From: Eonycteris spelaea
Lineage: Eukaryota; Chordata; Mammalia; Chiroptera; Pteropodidae
Direction of reading: 5' to 3'
DNA length: 64,000 nt
Assembly: GCA_003508835.1 (NCBI GenBank)
Contig: PUFA01000066.1
Span: 62,001 to 126,000 of the forward strand
Position numbers and translations under genes: made by a program. Below, in pieces: positions 1 through 24,000 of the stretch. The notes under the pieces were generated by a model that worked only from the letters and a program-made list of their open reading frames with translations, had not been told where the DNA came from and searched no databases. Positions within the stretch are counted from its first letter, which is position 1. Each line of letters starts with the position of its first letter.

Positions 1-2250
1 GGGAAATGGTCTCTGACTTAGATCTCTGCTGCCCTCTGGTGGCTTTGAAAATAAAAGCGCCCTGCAAAGAATTCTCTCGAAACTCTTGGCCCATTGATGA
101 TCCCACACATGCGCCTCCAAAACAGGTCTGAGCCCCGGGGAGGAGAGGAGGAGCACCTGAGCCCCACCACCACCACTCCAAATAGGCCTTGAGCCCTCAC
201 TGAACACCTTCACTCCATCTCAACCCTTGACGTCTGCCTCTAACACAATCCCAAATTCAAATTCAGCCCTTCAGCTCCTGCTCGCTTGCTGCCTTCTCTC
301 TTCTCTCCCTCCCTGCCCCCCTCATGTTATTGCTACCTATAGGCAGGTCAGCGGCTGCCATGTGGACGTGGGTGGGCTGCCCCAAATGAGAAAGAAAGAT
401 CTGGAAAGGACCCCTCTCCCGGTACTCAGTCAGAGCTGCCTGGGGCTCCTCCTAGCCTAGAAGAAAATCATCCGACAGTATTTCAAGATTCCCAGACAGT
501 TGTTGTTCATTGAAAGCTCTTCTGTGCTGATTTTTTTTTAACTATGTGCATGTATTGTTTTGATTTAATAAACACGAAAATGATAATCAGAACAAGGGCG
601 AGGGGATCTGCCGAAAGGATCAGCAGCCTATCACACTGACGCCCGGTCCTTCCCAGATCCTATCACACTGACGCCGGTCCTTCCCAGATCCTATCACACT
701 GACGCCGGGTCCTTCCCAGTTCCCCACAACGTGAACCTGGAGCTCTAGGTGTCCCTGGCATGGCCACCGCGAGGCTCAGGCCAGCCTCTCTCTTCCAGAT
801 CACGCAACACGGACTCTCCTCAAAGAAATGAATGTTCTGAACCCAATTGAAATCACAATTTCGCGTGCCATGGGAAATTGTTTTTTATTTATAACTCACC
901 TTTATTCCCTTAAAGTTGGAAATTATAAAAGCATTTTTGCGGTATCTAAGGTGAGCACTGATACTTTTCTGTTGTAAAAGCCCTGCCTACTTAGCAATTT
1001 CTGTCCAAATTTTAATTGCATGTCTTTTGATCCAGTGCAGCACATATAGTTCATTCTCTACTTACCCTCACAGCACACTCTCCTTTTCTGCTAATAGAAC
1101 CTTTATTTTTATATCCTGGTAGGCCCCTCCCTTAGCCTCAGGGATGAAGCTTGATTAATCTAAGACAGTCACGTTTTCCCAAGTTTACAGATATTTGCTT
1201 TCCTTTGCAGCAACAGTTCATGCCAATGAAATGAGAAGGGACGTCTGGGGAGGAGGCAGCCTCTGGGAAAATGGACTCTGTCATTAAAAGGAAAACACCA
1301 TTTTAGATCATTTTTCGAGTACCATTTGAGGTAGTCGTCTTTGCCGGTATCCTCTATGCACACCTTCTTCCTGCTGTGTGTATAGCATTTCCCTTGAGGT
1401 GACCAGCACAAGGACAGAAGCCAACACACTGAGGATGGAGGAAAAGGAAGGAACGAGTCTGGTCATTAGTGCTGTGGTTGAACTGCAAAACCAGCCTCAC
1501 TGCTTCCCTCCAGACTCCAACGTGAGAAAATTAAATGCCTTTACTGACTAAGCCACTTTGAGTTCAGTTTTCTATTACTTTCATTCTTTCATTTATTCAA
1601 TGAATATTTATTGAGGGCCTTTTTTTTTTGCTGGGCTCTATTTAAGAAACTAGAACTCTACTAAGAATATACCTAGATTCACCTGCAAAAGTAGGCCAAG
1701 GTTTATGTACAAGGATATTGATGTCCAACAAAGGGTGACTTGCTAAATTGGTTATTGTCATCGAGTTCTAGTAAAAGAATGTATGTGACGATATAAAAGA
1801 TCTCCAAGACATATGATCCACTTTTATACCTAAAAAATATTTTTTTTAATTATATTTTAATGTCATGGTTCCAAGACGTCCTCTGCCTACTAGAAGGAGA
1901 CAAACTGCCTGTCTTGGAGCCAAGGGCTGGCCCCCAAAGAAGGTCGAAGGTGGGGACATCCAAGTGACTAGAGTAAACTAGCCACTCACCCCAGTTCCAT
2001 CCCTAACCCACATTCTCTGATAAAAGGAAGGTCAGCAGGCCCCCGAAAAGGCCTGACTGTCCCACTCCCAAGGCTGAACAGTGACATCTATGGCAAGTCA
2101 CCCTAGGTTTAGCTTCTCCTCATCTCTCTTCTTGCCACACCCGACCAGCACCCATTTTCGGTGTTTTCCAAAAGAATGGATCATTATCCTTCCTAAATAA
2201 ACCCAAATGCTCAGACCCTTAGCTCTCTTCCCTCATCTTAGCCCCCAAAC
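1..2250. other. Non-genic flank beyond the WFDC3 3' end
   Basis: I see no conserved coding exon here. The stretch contains AT-rich sequence, fragments resembling ancient repeats and one short tandem repeat listed separately. Open frames in it, including a cysteine-containing minus-strand frame at 1169-1429, lack convincing splice context or similarity to the WAP and Kunitz genes expected in this neighbourhood. Confidence 0.6.
627..720. repeat. Three-copy tandem repeat, unit about 31 bp
   Basis: Three consecutive near-identical units run 627-658, 659-689 and 690-720. Each contains CCTATCACACTGACGCC followed by a GGTCCTTCCCAG-like tail. The units differ by single G/C length changes and at the last bases of the third copy. 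This is a local minisatellite with no coding role. Confidence 0.9.
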
Positions 2251-2278
2251 AGCACAGCCAAGAGGATGAGCACCAACC

Positions 2279-2284
2279 TTTATT
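2279..2284 (-). terminator. WFDC3: Poly(A) signal, probable WFDC3 3' end
   Basis: TTTATT on the plus strand reads AATAAA on the minus strand. It lies about 0.8 kb downstream of the last WAP exon of WFDC3. A possible terminal exon could start at 2419, after a TTGGCAG acceptor, in the phase left by the donor at 3109-3108. Its reading frame is open up to the AATAAA itself, so the terminal exon is tentative. Confidence 0.5.
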
Positions 2285-3050
2285 GGGGACAGGAAGCACC
2301 ACACACCCACTGCCCAACCCCATCTCCGATGCCCAGGGCAGTAGCAGGAACAGAAGCAGAGCAGTGGGCGACGGAGCCCCTGGGAGTGTCATAAGCCCCA
2401 GGACATGATCCTCTCCTGGCTGCCAAGACAAGCCACTTGGAGTCACCAAAGCAGCTCAGGACAAATCAGGACAGCTAGGGCAGCGGGGTCTCTGCAAGAA
2501 GAAGAAACGTCAAGCCACGACTTTGCCCTCCTGGCTCCAGCTCCCCACCACGTTTCTCCTCCACCCTCGAGGGGTGTGGCCTGTGCTGCTCCTGGAGGCT
2601 TTAAGCGTCTCCCTGGCTTCCCAGACAACCCCGGCCAAACAGGCATTGAAGAGCCTCATCATGCAGATGTCAACTTCATATCTCATCATAGGACAGCTTG
2701 TCTATGCCTTTACCCATTCTCACCGCACCCCCACCAGCCCCCAAACATGCCACATACATTCCGCCCTCTGTGCCTTTGCTAACAATCACCAGACCACCTG
2801 TCCAGAATATTTCCTGGGCTGATTTATGTTTTGTCACATCCTGCCTTGCCTTTGGGACCCAGATCACCGCCAGCTTCTAGCAGAAAGACCTTCCCAAGGA
2901 GCCATACCCTCCCTGAAAGCCTAGAAGCCCAGGCCATCTTTGCAAGGGTTCAGCGATATATGATCTGTGACATGTGATCTTTCTCTCCAATTAGACTCCA
3001 CAGGGCAAAACCTTTGCTTTGACCGTCTGAAGGCCCCTTCCCAGCACCTA

Positions 3051-12795
<9,745 letters not shown>

Positions 12796-13764
12796 TCAGC
12801 TCAGTGCCAGAGCATAGTAAAGCAGGGAAGGTGACTAGGAGACTGGCCTAAACCCAGCCCCAAAGTCTTCCCTTTCGCAATAGTCCCTAAGGATGGCTTC
12901 TCCTAACAGGGAAAAGAATGATTGGTTGCTGGTGTATGGAAAAATTCCTGGCCTACCAAAGGGCACATGTGATGGTGGTGATCAAACTCCGTAATGCAAT
13001 ATACACAACACCCCTGGACAATGATGAGGAACCTGGGAAAATAAAGGGGTGGCCACTGAACAAAGGATCAAAGAGAGCCCTAAAGGGCCTTGGAAGGGCC
13101 CGGCCACAGTGAAATGACAGAGGCAAGGACAAGAGGTATGACTTAATATGAAAATAACCAAAGCTAATATAACACACTGTGGCTCATCCTGTTCATCCTA
13201 GCAACCTAGAAAACAGATTGGAACGGGCTACTTAGAAACTATCAAAATGCTACAGAAAAGCCATATTTTGAGTTTGTTCAGAAGTAATACAAATGCACCA
13301 AAACCCTACATTTTTTCCCTCTTGCCCACACAGGCTGTTCTTGGATTGTTTGAAGGTGAGTTCGCAAAACCCAAAAGAACAGTTGCTCAAGTAGTCTAAA
13401 CCATGTATACTCCTCTTATTTATCACTTCTTGCTCTACTTTTTTTCTTTATTTCTATGCTTATAACTTTTGTCAGCCATGATACCTAATAGTGTCCAGTG
13501 AGATTAAAGGTTGAAGAACATTTAAGGCTCAAGGTAAAAACTTCCTTAATAGCACCAAAGAGTTTGGTGCCAGGAAGTTGCCTTATTGTTTTAAGACTGA
13601 TATTGGAGCATGGAGATGATTAATAATTTGTTGACCTAATATGTGCTTTGTATATATTATTTATTTTAATCTTCACAATAATCTTACAGAGGTAAGGAAA
13701 GTGGTTCAGAGGGGCTGAGAAAAATTGCCCAAGGTCATAAAGCTTGTACGTGTAGTTGCTGGGA

Positions 13765-13930
13765 TTTAATAATAGTAATGACAGATAGCATTCTTTCAGG
13801 GTTTATCTGTGCCATAGTTTTATGTGCTTTACGTGAATTAACTCAATCCTCACTGCAACCCTATGAGTTAGGTACTATTACCCCCATTCTACAGATGAGG
13901 AAACTGAGGCACAGAAAGACCCGTGGGTCA
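13765..13930 (-). repeat. MIR SINE
   Basis: This is a well-preserved MIR in reverse orientation: GTGCTTTACGTGAATTAACTC, CAACCCTATGAGTTAGGTACTATTA and CAGATGAGGAAACTGAGGCAC. It occupies part of the 2-kb spacer between the WFDC3 and DNTTIP1 start codons. The remainder of 12770-14290 shows no gene. Confidence 0.85.
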
Positions 13931-14289
13931 CATGCTATTAAGTGGTCGAACAAAGGTAGGCAGTCCAATTCCATAGTTCTTTAAGCACCATATCGTACTG
14001 ACTTTGAACACAGATCTTTTTAACTGCAAAACGCATGCACTTTCTACTACCTTATATTGTGACTTGGGGTAAAGTAACTTTCTCTACCACCGATAAATCG
14101 TTCCAATTCTATTCAGGGGCGTCTTACCTCTAAGGCGGAGCTAAAGGGAGCTCTGGGTAACGCCACAGCTGTTAAACCCCTGCATCCCCGGCCCATCCCA
14201 GAATCACGTCTGGGGAGAGAAGCCCAGCTCCCTGGGGCTGGTGGAATCCACGGTCCAAGTCCCAACCTTCATTCTGATGCTTCAGGCAC

Positions 14290-15010
14290 AAGAGGCGGCT
14301 CTGGGGTCGAGGCCTGGAGAGATCCGGTGGGTGTTAGGGCCAGCCCTCCTGTTATTGGGTTCCCGGGTCCCCGCATTAGGCCCACTCCAATGCCGGGAGC
14401 TGAGTACCCGGCGTATTAAAATCGTCCGCAGTTTTCAAAGACCGAACTGCAGGCGCCGCCGTACGAAACGCTCCCCTCTCAGCACCCCAACCCCAGGCCC
14501 TGGAAACCTGCTCCCCTCCCGCTGCCCCGCACTTCTGCAGCCGGAGAACAGTCCTTGACTGAACGCCCCGGTCCACGCCCACACCTGCGACACCGCCCCT
14601 CCCCGGAGGAAGCTCCAACCTCCCCCTCGCACAAAGCCTCTAAGCGTCCGGGACTCCGGAGAGACGCGGCGGTTTGGTTCCCATGGTAACTGCGCAGGTC
14701 GCCGTGTCGTGCTTCCGGGCCGGCGGCCGGCGCGCTCCAATGACGTCAAGTGGCCACTTTCCGGCCGGTGGCAGAGTCGGGCTGAAGTTGTAAGGGTCGG
14801 GGGCGCCATGGGGGCCACTGGCGACGCCGAGCAGCCGCGGGACCCGGCGGGGCAGAGCGGGGCGGCCCCGAGCTGGGAGACGCGGGCGCAGCGGGGCAGC
14901 TGGTTCTCACGGTGAGGACGCCCCCAGGGAGGCCGGGCCGGGCCTGGGCTCGGGCCGGCGGGCCTCGGGCTCCCGGGACCCTGGCCCGCGGGCGAGAGAA
15001 CGCGGCGGCT
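14290..15010 (+). promoter_or_regulatory. DNTTIP1: CpG-island promoter of DNTTIP1
   Basis: This GC- and CpG-rich block surrounds the DNTTIP1 start codon at 14808. Motifs just upstream are an RFX X-box-like palindrome GTTCCCATGGTAAC (14677-14690), an ETS-type CTTCCGG near 14711, and an overlapping CCAAT/CRE (CCAATGACGTCA) at 14737-14748. There is no TATA box. The motif set suits a constitutively expressed housekeeping gene. The transcription start is not visible from sequence alone. Confidence 0.75.
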
Positions 15011-18000
15011 GGTGCTGCTGAGGGGGTTGGCGTTTTCACAGTCCGACGACCTGGATTCAAATTCTGGTGCCGCCTTCCTAGCTAGGTGACTTGGGCCGGT
15101 CCTGTCCCCCCTGAGCTCCAGTTCCTATTCTGTAAAACGGAGATGCTTAGTACCTGCCTCATAAGGTTGTTGTGGGGATGGGATGTAAATGCGGGTAAAG
15201 CGCCCAGACATGGTCTGCACGGAGTAGGCACTCGGTAAACACTGGTTCCCTCCCTCCAGCCCTTCCTGGAAAAGGTGGGGTCAGGACTTTTGAGGCTGGA
15301 AACTTTCCTTGAGTTTCCCTTCCCTGGCAGAGCCTTCCAGCCACTGCTGTACCCCGACCCCAAGGTGAGAGAGATGGTGAACGCACCCGAGAAGCAGGGC
15401 TGTCTAAGTTTAACTTCATACCCATCCTCCACCTCCACCTGAGTGTCACGGACCTCGGTGACATCTGCTCCCTTGGTCCCTACAGAACCCTTGGAACATA
15501 ATGATAAAGCACCGGCAGGTGCAGCGAAGGGGCCGTCGCTCGCAGATGACAACAAGGTAAGGCGGACCTGGGCTTTAGCTCCAAGGCATTGGTTTGGAAG
15601 GCCGCTTGGGGGTCCCCATTGCACGAGGCTGAGAAGCGATCCTTAGCCTGTAGAAAGAGCACTGGACTAGGAAAGAGGAGACTCAGAGTCTATAACTATG
15701 TGCCCTTGAGCAAGTCACTTTCTCCTCTGAACTCATGTACAAAATGAGGGATTAAACAACACCTAAATTCCCTAACACTCATTGGCTCCATGTTTGAGGG
15801 TTCTAAAGAGGCAGAGTAGCATGGAGGTTAAGAAAAATGTGGCTAATAGTATCCACAGGGTACTATTACCTTTCAGTAATAACAAATAATAAATAACTTA
15901 TTATTATCAAATAATAGTAATAAAAGGGAAGAGAGAGAGCCAATTAAATGGATCTTCACTAAAACTTTTAAAGTGTACAGAATTTTATGTGTTACACTTC
16001 ATAAAACACTTAAAATAATACTCATTTCATAGAGTGTGAGAATGAAATAAAGGCATGCATTTATGTGGTTTGCACAGAACCTCGGCACATCGCTAGTTTT
16101 CTGGAAAAGCTATATATTATTGTCATTAAAGGATCCATTGTCAATAATAGGCTGGGCAGACTAGAAAGGATCTATTTGGGCCATGCCCCCCCTGACTGTC
16201 TTTCTCCTGAATGCAGTTTCACAGATCCTTCCATCTCCATGGACCTCCTCCGAGCTGTCCTGCAGCCTAGCATCAATGAGGAGATCCAGACTGTCTTCAA
16301 CAAGTACATGAAGGTGAGAGGGACACAAAGATAAAACGTTAACAGGGAGAGAGACCCATCGGCAGTCCTTTGCTGCATCACAATCTCCTGGCTTGCTATA
16401 GTACACACAGATATCTACAGCTTTCCATTCTGAACCCCCACGAACTTTTTTCCCTCTTAGCGAGGAGGAATCTGAATACCTCTTTTGCCAGGCTATCGTG
16501 AAGGTAAAATGCTTTAAGTGTAATGTGCTCAGAACTGCGCTTAGAACATAACAACTGTTTGCATTACGCATTTAATAATATCACCATTGTTAGTATTTAA
16601 AATTGTGTCTAGGACTGTAATAAACATCTACATGGTTCTACCTGAATTCCCCATGGATACTTCAAACCCAGAATATTCTGAACAGAACTCTTTATTTTTA
16701 TTCCTAAACCTCTTCCTCTTGTGTTTGTTCATTCATTCAAGAAGTGTTTACTGGCAGGCACTATTCTGGGCACGGGGGATATAGCAGTGAACAAAGAGTC
16801 ACTCTGACTGCTGCACAAAGAATAGACTGCAGGAGGACCAGTTAGGAGGCTTGAGATGATACTGGCTTGGCTGTTAGCAGTGAACATGTTGGGATAGAGT
16901 CAGATTCTGTATGTATTTTAAAGGTAGCAACAGGATTTGCCAATGATTCAGATGCACAAGGTGAAAGAAAGAGAGAATGAATGACTCCCAAGTTATTTGC
17001 CCTAGACAACTGTAAAGATAGAGATCGCCACTGACTTGACATGAGGAAGAGGGGAACAGGCAGGGGGGATCAGGAACTCAGTTTTGGACATGTTAAGTTT
17101 GAATGGGACCATCATTTACTTAGAAACCCAAGACCAGGGCCGCCGCCGCCTTCATCTCTCTATCCGGTTGCGGCGTCACGTTTGCTCCACCGCATGCTCC
17201 GTCGAGTACACCCTTCTTCCTCGCCTCTGCTTCGGTCAGACCTTCATGATTTCTCCCCCAGGCTCCTACTGTAATCCCTGACTGCCTCTATTCTCTCCCT
17301 CTTTCAACCCACCCTCCAGGCAGCTGCCAGTGATCCCTAACATGTCAGTCCAGCGGTGTCATTCCCCTGTTTAACATCTGTCAGTGTCTTCCCATTGTCT
17401 CCTGGGTAAAACCCAGATTCCTTAACATGGCGTATATGACCCACTGTGATCAGACCCCACCCCAGGTCTGTTGAATGGTTGCATCATAGTTCGATTAGCT
17501 GGTCCCTAGGACATTTAGGTTGTTGCCAGTTTTTCTCTATTACAGACAGTGCTACATTGAACATTTCGAGTGTATTTCTTTGGTTCACTTGTGAGAGCCT
17601 TTCTGGGGGATAAATTCATAGAGAGGGAATTGGTAGGTAAAAGGGATTACATACCTTTCCCTCGAGATAATTTCCCTCCGGAGAGGTTATGCCATTTTGC
17701 ATTTCTATCAGTAGTGTTTGAGAATGCCTTTTATTCATCACTGGATTTCATTCCCAGGTCCAGTGGTAGCTTCCATATACCTGTGAGGTATATTGATTGC
17801 ACTGACTACCTCACAGGTTGATGTAAAATGTCCAAATTATTTTAACTAGCTTTCCCTTAGCCAATAATCAGTATTGATCACCGGTATTAATTTAGTTTTT
17901 GTTTTAAAGTTAAACTCACTTACTCTTTCATTAAGCCTGAATAATTTTCCCTCCTAAACTCTTAAGGTCCCTTACGTCAGCACTTTCATACTCTTCTCCT

Positions 18001-21000
18001 TGGTTCGATGTTAACAACGAAGGCATTTGACCTGAGAAATACAAAATGACAGTGCATTCCCAGGGTTATCTCCCACGGTAGGAGCATTGGTTATAGGTTC
18101 CAGAATTCTTCCATATGCCAGAGAGAACTGACACTTAGTTCTAGAGCCACGACTTGGACACTTAGTACGATTATGTTCTTAATGCCTTGATTTGGGGCTT
18201 CACATCACCTCGTCCTCAGTGTTCTCAGGCTCAAGGTCTCCCTCTTTTAGCCAGTGGAGGAAACTTCTGCCTTCCTTTCCACAGCCAATTGGAGTTGCTG
18301 AAATCCTGGGGCCCTGGCCAGGTCTCACTCCAGCCATATCATAGATGTTTCGGCTTGGGCAAAGTCAGATTCATCAGGACTTTCTGGTTTTGGATTTTCT
18401 CAAGCTGACCCTGGCCTATTCACCTAGGCACTGGCATTCTTTTTTTCTTCTACAGAAGTAATACATGTACACTATAAAAACTGAGAGGATATAGATTTTT
18501 AAAAAGCAATCATCCATGATATTGCCACCGTTACTTTAATATATATTCTTACAGTTCTTTTGTCTCTGTGTTTGCTTTTTGCTATTTTGCATAAATAGGC
18601 TCATACAATGCCAAACTATTTTACAACTTACTTCCTTCACTTGGCAGTATACCATGAATACCTTTTATGTCAAAAATATATTTTCCTATACATCCTTACT
18701 GTGGTGTTTAACGTTTGCATATTACTTCATGGCATGGCTATACCATAATTTAAGTTATACCTGGACATTTATGTTATTCTTTGATTTTGCACTGTTTACA
18801 CATTAGTGCTGTAATGACCATTCTTTGGTCACCTCCATGATTATCCTCCTCAAATGAGGATAGAGTGGGGAAGCAGAGACAGGGATATGAGTCTAAATCT
18901 GTCTGGTCTCAAAATCATGCTCATAATCAATTTTCCCTTCTGTACAAGGGTGGGAGAAAAGCTTCTCTTTCATAGTCAGTGTTCTTCAAGTTGATGCAAA
19001 TTAGCAGGACATCTAACCTTTCCTCTATTGTACTTCCCCCTAGTTCTTCCAGAAGGCAGCACTGAATGTACGAGACAACGTTGGGGAAGAAGTGGATGCA
19101 GAGCAGCTGATCCAGGAGGCCTGTCGGAGCTGCCTGGAACAGGTGAGACCGAAGGAGACAGGAGATATAGGCACAAGGTTTAGCCCCCAGGGCTCCCCTA
19201 GGACAGTGATCTGATCATTAGTGGTAATACTGAGCTAAGAAACTACTTACATCCAGACAGGGCTTAGCAGTGTTGCTGACAGAAAAGAAGGGAAATAGTT
19301 ACTATATGCCAGGTACTGTGGATGATTTCACATGCATTTGTTCATTGACGTCTCAGAAGAAACCTTGTGCAAAAGACATATTTTAATTTTTAGTTTACAG
19401 ATGAAAGCAAGAGTTAGAATAGCTAAGGTCCATCTCATCTCTGCAGGTGCTTGTGACTTGATCTTTCAAGTAGTCACAGCCCTTTTGGTATCACAGGGAC
19501 TCACCATTTCTGCCTCCTTGCCTCTTAGGGTGTGGTCAGGAGGCATGACATCAGGTCTATAAATGGCTGTGTTCCCAAGATAGTAGTGAATCTGTTTGCA
19601 TGTGTCAACTGCTGTTATTAATAGAAAGTGTCAGCATCACCCAAATTCTGTGCTTGACTGCAAAGCCAGTAGCTATCAGAGATGGAAATTTCATAATCAA
19701 AACCACAAGGGCTACTTTGAGTTCAGTCCTATAAGGGTAATTATCATGAAATGAGAGAGTAACATCTTCTGGAAGGCTGGTTGGTCAGCTACTCAGGCAT
19801 AGCCTCAGAAAGAGCAAGATCAGGGTCTGGACCTCAGCTTTGAAGGGGCAGAACTGCATGCTCTCAGTGAAAGCTTACTCAGCTTCTTGGTGTCATCTGT
19901 CGGAGTAGATCATGTCATGTTTCTAAGACTGCTTCTCCCTTGGCTCCAGTCTTGGTGGTCACTCCCCCTCAGCATCCTGGGCCAGCTCATCTTCTCCACC
20001 TCTAACTACCTGAGCTCTGACTATTGGTGCAATCCCGAATTAAATGCTCAGACTCCTGTGGCTCACTCTCATTCTAGGTGATTTCATCTAGTCCTGTGGC
20101 TTTGACACCTAAAAATGTAACTGCTGATGATTCTCAGATATATCTCAGCCTGAGCCACTTCCACATTTGCCTTCCTTCAACCCATTCTCCCAGCAGCCAG
20201 ACCCATCTTCTTAAAGATGAATCAGATTGTCTCCTCTTCATTAAAACTTCTCAGTGATTTTCCTTCGCAGGCAGAATGAAACCTCGATGCATTTCCATGG
20301 CCCACAGAGCCCTACACAGACTCCTGCCTCTTCTTTAACTTCATCTCATCCACCTCCCCCTACTGACTATATTCTAACCATACTCGGCTCCTTTCGCCTC
20401 CAGCTCCAACTCAGGGCCTTTGCACTTGCTGCTCTCGCTGCCTGGCATGCTATACCCTTAACTCTATATAACTAGCTCCTCCTTTTCTTCAGGTTTAGCT
20501 TGCATATCACCTCATATCAGAGAGGCCTTCCCTGGCCGCTTCATCTAAAGTAGTCCTCATCTCACTCCCTTCCCCTCCTCCAATTACTCTCTATCACCTC
20601 CCTTGTTTATTTCCATTATTCATTTTGATCTGAAATGATTAATAGTTCATTTGTTTATTTTCTACCTCCCTCCTACCCCACCTCTGCTAAAATCTTCAGT
20701 TTTATGAGAGTTGAGGTGTGATTTATTCACTGCTATATTCTTAGCACTTGAACATGACCTTACTATGTGTACACTAAATGATTATTGAATGACTGACTGA
20801 CCGACCAATCGACCAACCAACCAACTGACTGACTGACTGAGTGAACAAACGAACAAACAACTGGCAAACGAACAAGCTGAGTTACTGCTCTCGTAGAACT
20901 GACATCCTAGTTAGGCAGACGGGTGTGAATTAGCAAAGACGTGAACGATTACACATTGAGACTCATGCACTCTTCACTGAACAGGGATACCTTTTGGAGA

Positions 21001-24000
21001 AGATCATGAGTTTAATTTTGGGCTTAGCATATTTGAGACATCCATTTATGGACATGGGGCGGACTGTTTATAAATCTGGAGCTTAACGGAGAGGCTATAC
21101 CTGAAGATAAAAAGTTACAGAGTCATCAGTTTACAGATGTTGATTGAAGCTGTGAGTATAGATGAGAGCAGATAGCATTGCTAATGAAAGAGAATAGAAT
21201 GAAAAGAACCAGAATGAGGAGGATGAGCCAGCAAATAAAGCTAAGAAAGAGCAGCCACAGAAATAGGAAAACCAGGGAAATGTGGCCACAGGAGCCAGTA
21301 GAAAAGTGTTTCCAGACCAGAAGGAAGCAGTGCTGACGGCCATCAAATGCTGCCCCGAGACGTCACGCGATCCCAAGTCTTCATAGACCTGCAAGGCCCC
21401 TGCCGTCCTCACCACACTCCTTGCGTACCACTCTCTCTCTGCCAGTTACTTGCCAGACTGTATTTTTCTTCAAGTGAGCCACGTCTCTTCCCACTTTAAA
21501 GCTTTTGCGCTTCTTCCTGCTGCTGACACACTTCTCAGCTTTTCTAATAGTGGCTCTTTCTCTACATCAGCTCAGAGGCTACCTTCTCAGCGAGGCCTTC
21601 TCTGATTACCTGCTTCAAGTAGCCCCTGCTCCCTGGAGATTTACTGTCACATCTACCTGTAGTGTTTTTCTTCAGAGCATTTCTGATGATCTAAAATCAC
21701 CTAGTTTATGTTTATTTATTTGCTTATTATCCAAATTGCCTACAGAATAAGGCTGCACAGGAGCCAAGACCTTACTTCTTTGATTCCTGCTGCATCCCCA
21801 GCACTTAAATACTAGGTATCCAATATTTATGAAATGAAAAGAACAGCTTTCTAAGGACTGTGTAGTATATCAATGGGTTTAGTTAGAAAAATATATAATA
21901 TATATTTACATGGAAAAAAGTGAGGAAGAATTTATAATGAAATGGTAACTGTATTCTGTGGATATTGAGATTTCAGATTTGATTTTTTTTTTTTGCTTAT
22001 TTACATTTTCTAATTTTTTAACAATGGTCTTTAATTACTCAGGTTTTTTTTAAAAAATACATAATTACTTATGTACATATCTTAGAGTGTCTCCGTGCTG
22101 ACTGCGAAACAGTTTTAACCCAATTTGAAGTTGTATCTATAAAAATGGAGGCCAAGAGGCTTACACACTAGAATGGCGACTGTTAACACTTGGTCTTTTT
22201 CCTTCAGGCTAAACTACTGTTTTCAGATGGAGAAAAAGTTATACCCAGATTGGCCCATGAGCTTCCGGGGATAAAGGTCAGAGTGCTGTGTCCTGCAGTG
22301 TTGGTGGGGGAGACCATTCAGACTGGGGAGCAGTTGAACTCTGGGCCCCAGGAGGTTCCACGTAACACCCATTTGTGGGACCAGGTCCAAATACCATTAT
22401 ACCAGGAAGGTTTCTGGGGCCAGTCTCAGAAGGAGCAAGAGGATGTAGTCCAGGGACTCTGCCTTCTGCAACCCCAGGGGACCTGCAGCACCCAGGCACT
22501 GGTCTTCCAGTGACTCCCTTTCCTTTACCTACAGCGTGGCCGACAGGTAGAGGAAGAATGTGCCCATCGAGGAAGCCCCATTCCCAAAAAGGTACCATCT
22601 CCACATTTTCTGACTGGGAAAGGCCTCACGGCTCCGGAAGAAGGTGGCAGGCTTTCTCAGTGCACCCTTGGGCCTTTCTAGCATGAGACACAGGAACCCC
22701 GGGAACATTCACCCTCCCTGCTCACTCTCAAGCATCATTTGGTCTCGTTGGAAAACCATCTCCACCAGTGACCCTGACCTGCTAGTGGGGTGGGGTGGGG
22801 CTTCCACAAGGTCAGGCCTCTGACAGCTGTTCTTTATGGCAGAGGAAGGGACGGCCTCCTGGACACATCCTGTCAAATGACCGGGCAGCCACCGGCATGG
22901 TGTGAGTAGGGACCAAGAGAGCCAAAGGGAGGAGTGGGAAGGAAGCGGGTCTGGAGGAAGAGACCAGAGCTCTGTGCCTAGAGAAATCAGATCCACCAGA
23001 TCCATCCGAAGTCACCATGGAGAAGGGTTACCTAGGCTTAAGGGGTAGGGAAAGAAGCCAGCAAGGAGGAGGTTTTATCTGATCTGTGCCCCAGAGCAGT
23101 TAAGCCCAGCTTGATTAAACACCAGACATTTTCTCATTGTTAGTATATATTGATGTTAATAGGCCATAACTGGTCTAAACACCTTACATACTTTGCTTTT
23201 TCATCCTTCGGCCACCCTCTAATGAAAATATTATTAATTTTGCAGATAAGTAAACAGACTCAGAGAATTATTTGCCCAGCTAATAAGGGGCAGAATTCTA
23301 CTGTGTTGCTTCCAGGACGGTCATTTTCAAAGATTTTTGAAGCAACAGAATTTTTTTTTTTTTTTTTGTAAGCAATACTTTATATGGAAGCCCAATACAT
23401 GAAGCAGATAAAGCCATGCTGGTCTGGGTAAGAGAGATGTGGATAGCTTGAAGCCACTAGTTTAGGAGATGGAGTAATAGTGGTCTCATGCCTTAGACCT
23501 GTGTCCTACCTGAGCAAGTTCATTCCTTACTAACACAAGATCAATAGGGCAGTTGCTGTTGTTACATCCTTTCGACAGATGAGAACTGCAACTCAGGGAG
23601 GTTCTTGGATTTGCCCGTATGGCTAGGTAGTATCAGAGCTCGTTCTAAAATGACTTCTAGTCCAGTGCTTTTCTCCCCTTGCCCCTCCTCTAATGAGTAA
23701 CCAGAAAGAAGTACCCCCAAGGCTAAAATGAGAGTGAGTGAGGACTCCCACCACTACCAGCAGACTTTCTGCCAGTCCTAGGCCTGACCTTGAAGAATTC
23801 ACCTTTCTTCTTTCTTTCTAATCAGATGGAAGCCAAAATCCTGTGAACCAATTCGCCGAGAAGGCCCCAAGGTACGATTATGTGAGCGTGGCAGTGACCT
23901 CTATCCCAGGGAGACTCATTCAAGGCTCTGGTGCCCACCATGAGGGAAGGAGGCTGGGGTGGTGAAGGGTATGTGCACACCATCCCAGAGCCATCTTGCC

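Noticed and set aside
1169..1429. Minus-strand open frame with several cysteines near the WFDC cluster
   Set aside because: Its cysteine pattern lacks the WAP CC pair and Kunitz spacing, no splice context fits, and I could not match it to SPINT4, WFDC10, WFDC11 or WFDC13 as remembered.
2405..2782. 125-codon plus-strand open frame antisense to the WFDC3 3' end
   Set aside because: No homology or splice signals; it overlaps diverged L2-like sequence at about 2590-2960.
20788..20880. CRISPR-like or functional repeat array
   Set aside because: It is a simple tetranucleotide expansion at the tail of an L2 element in a mammalian intron.
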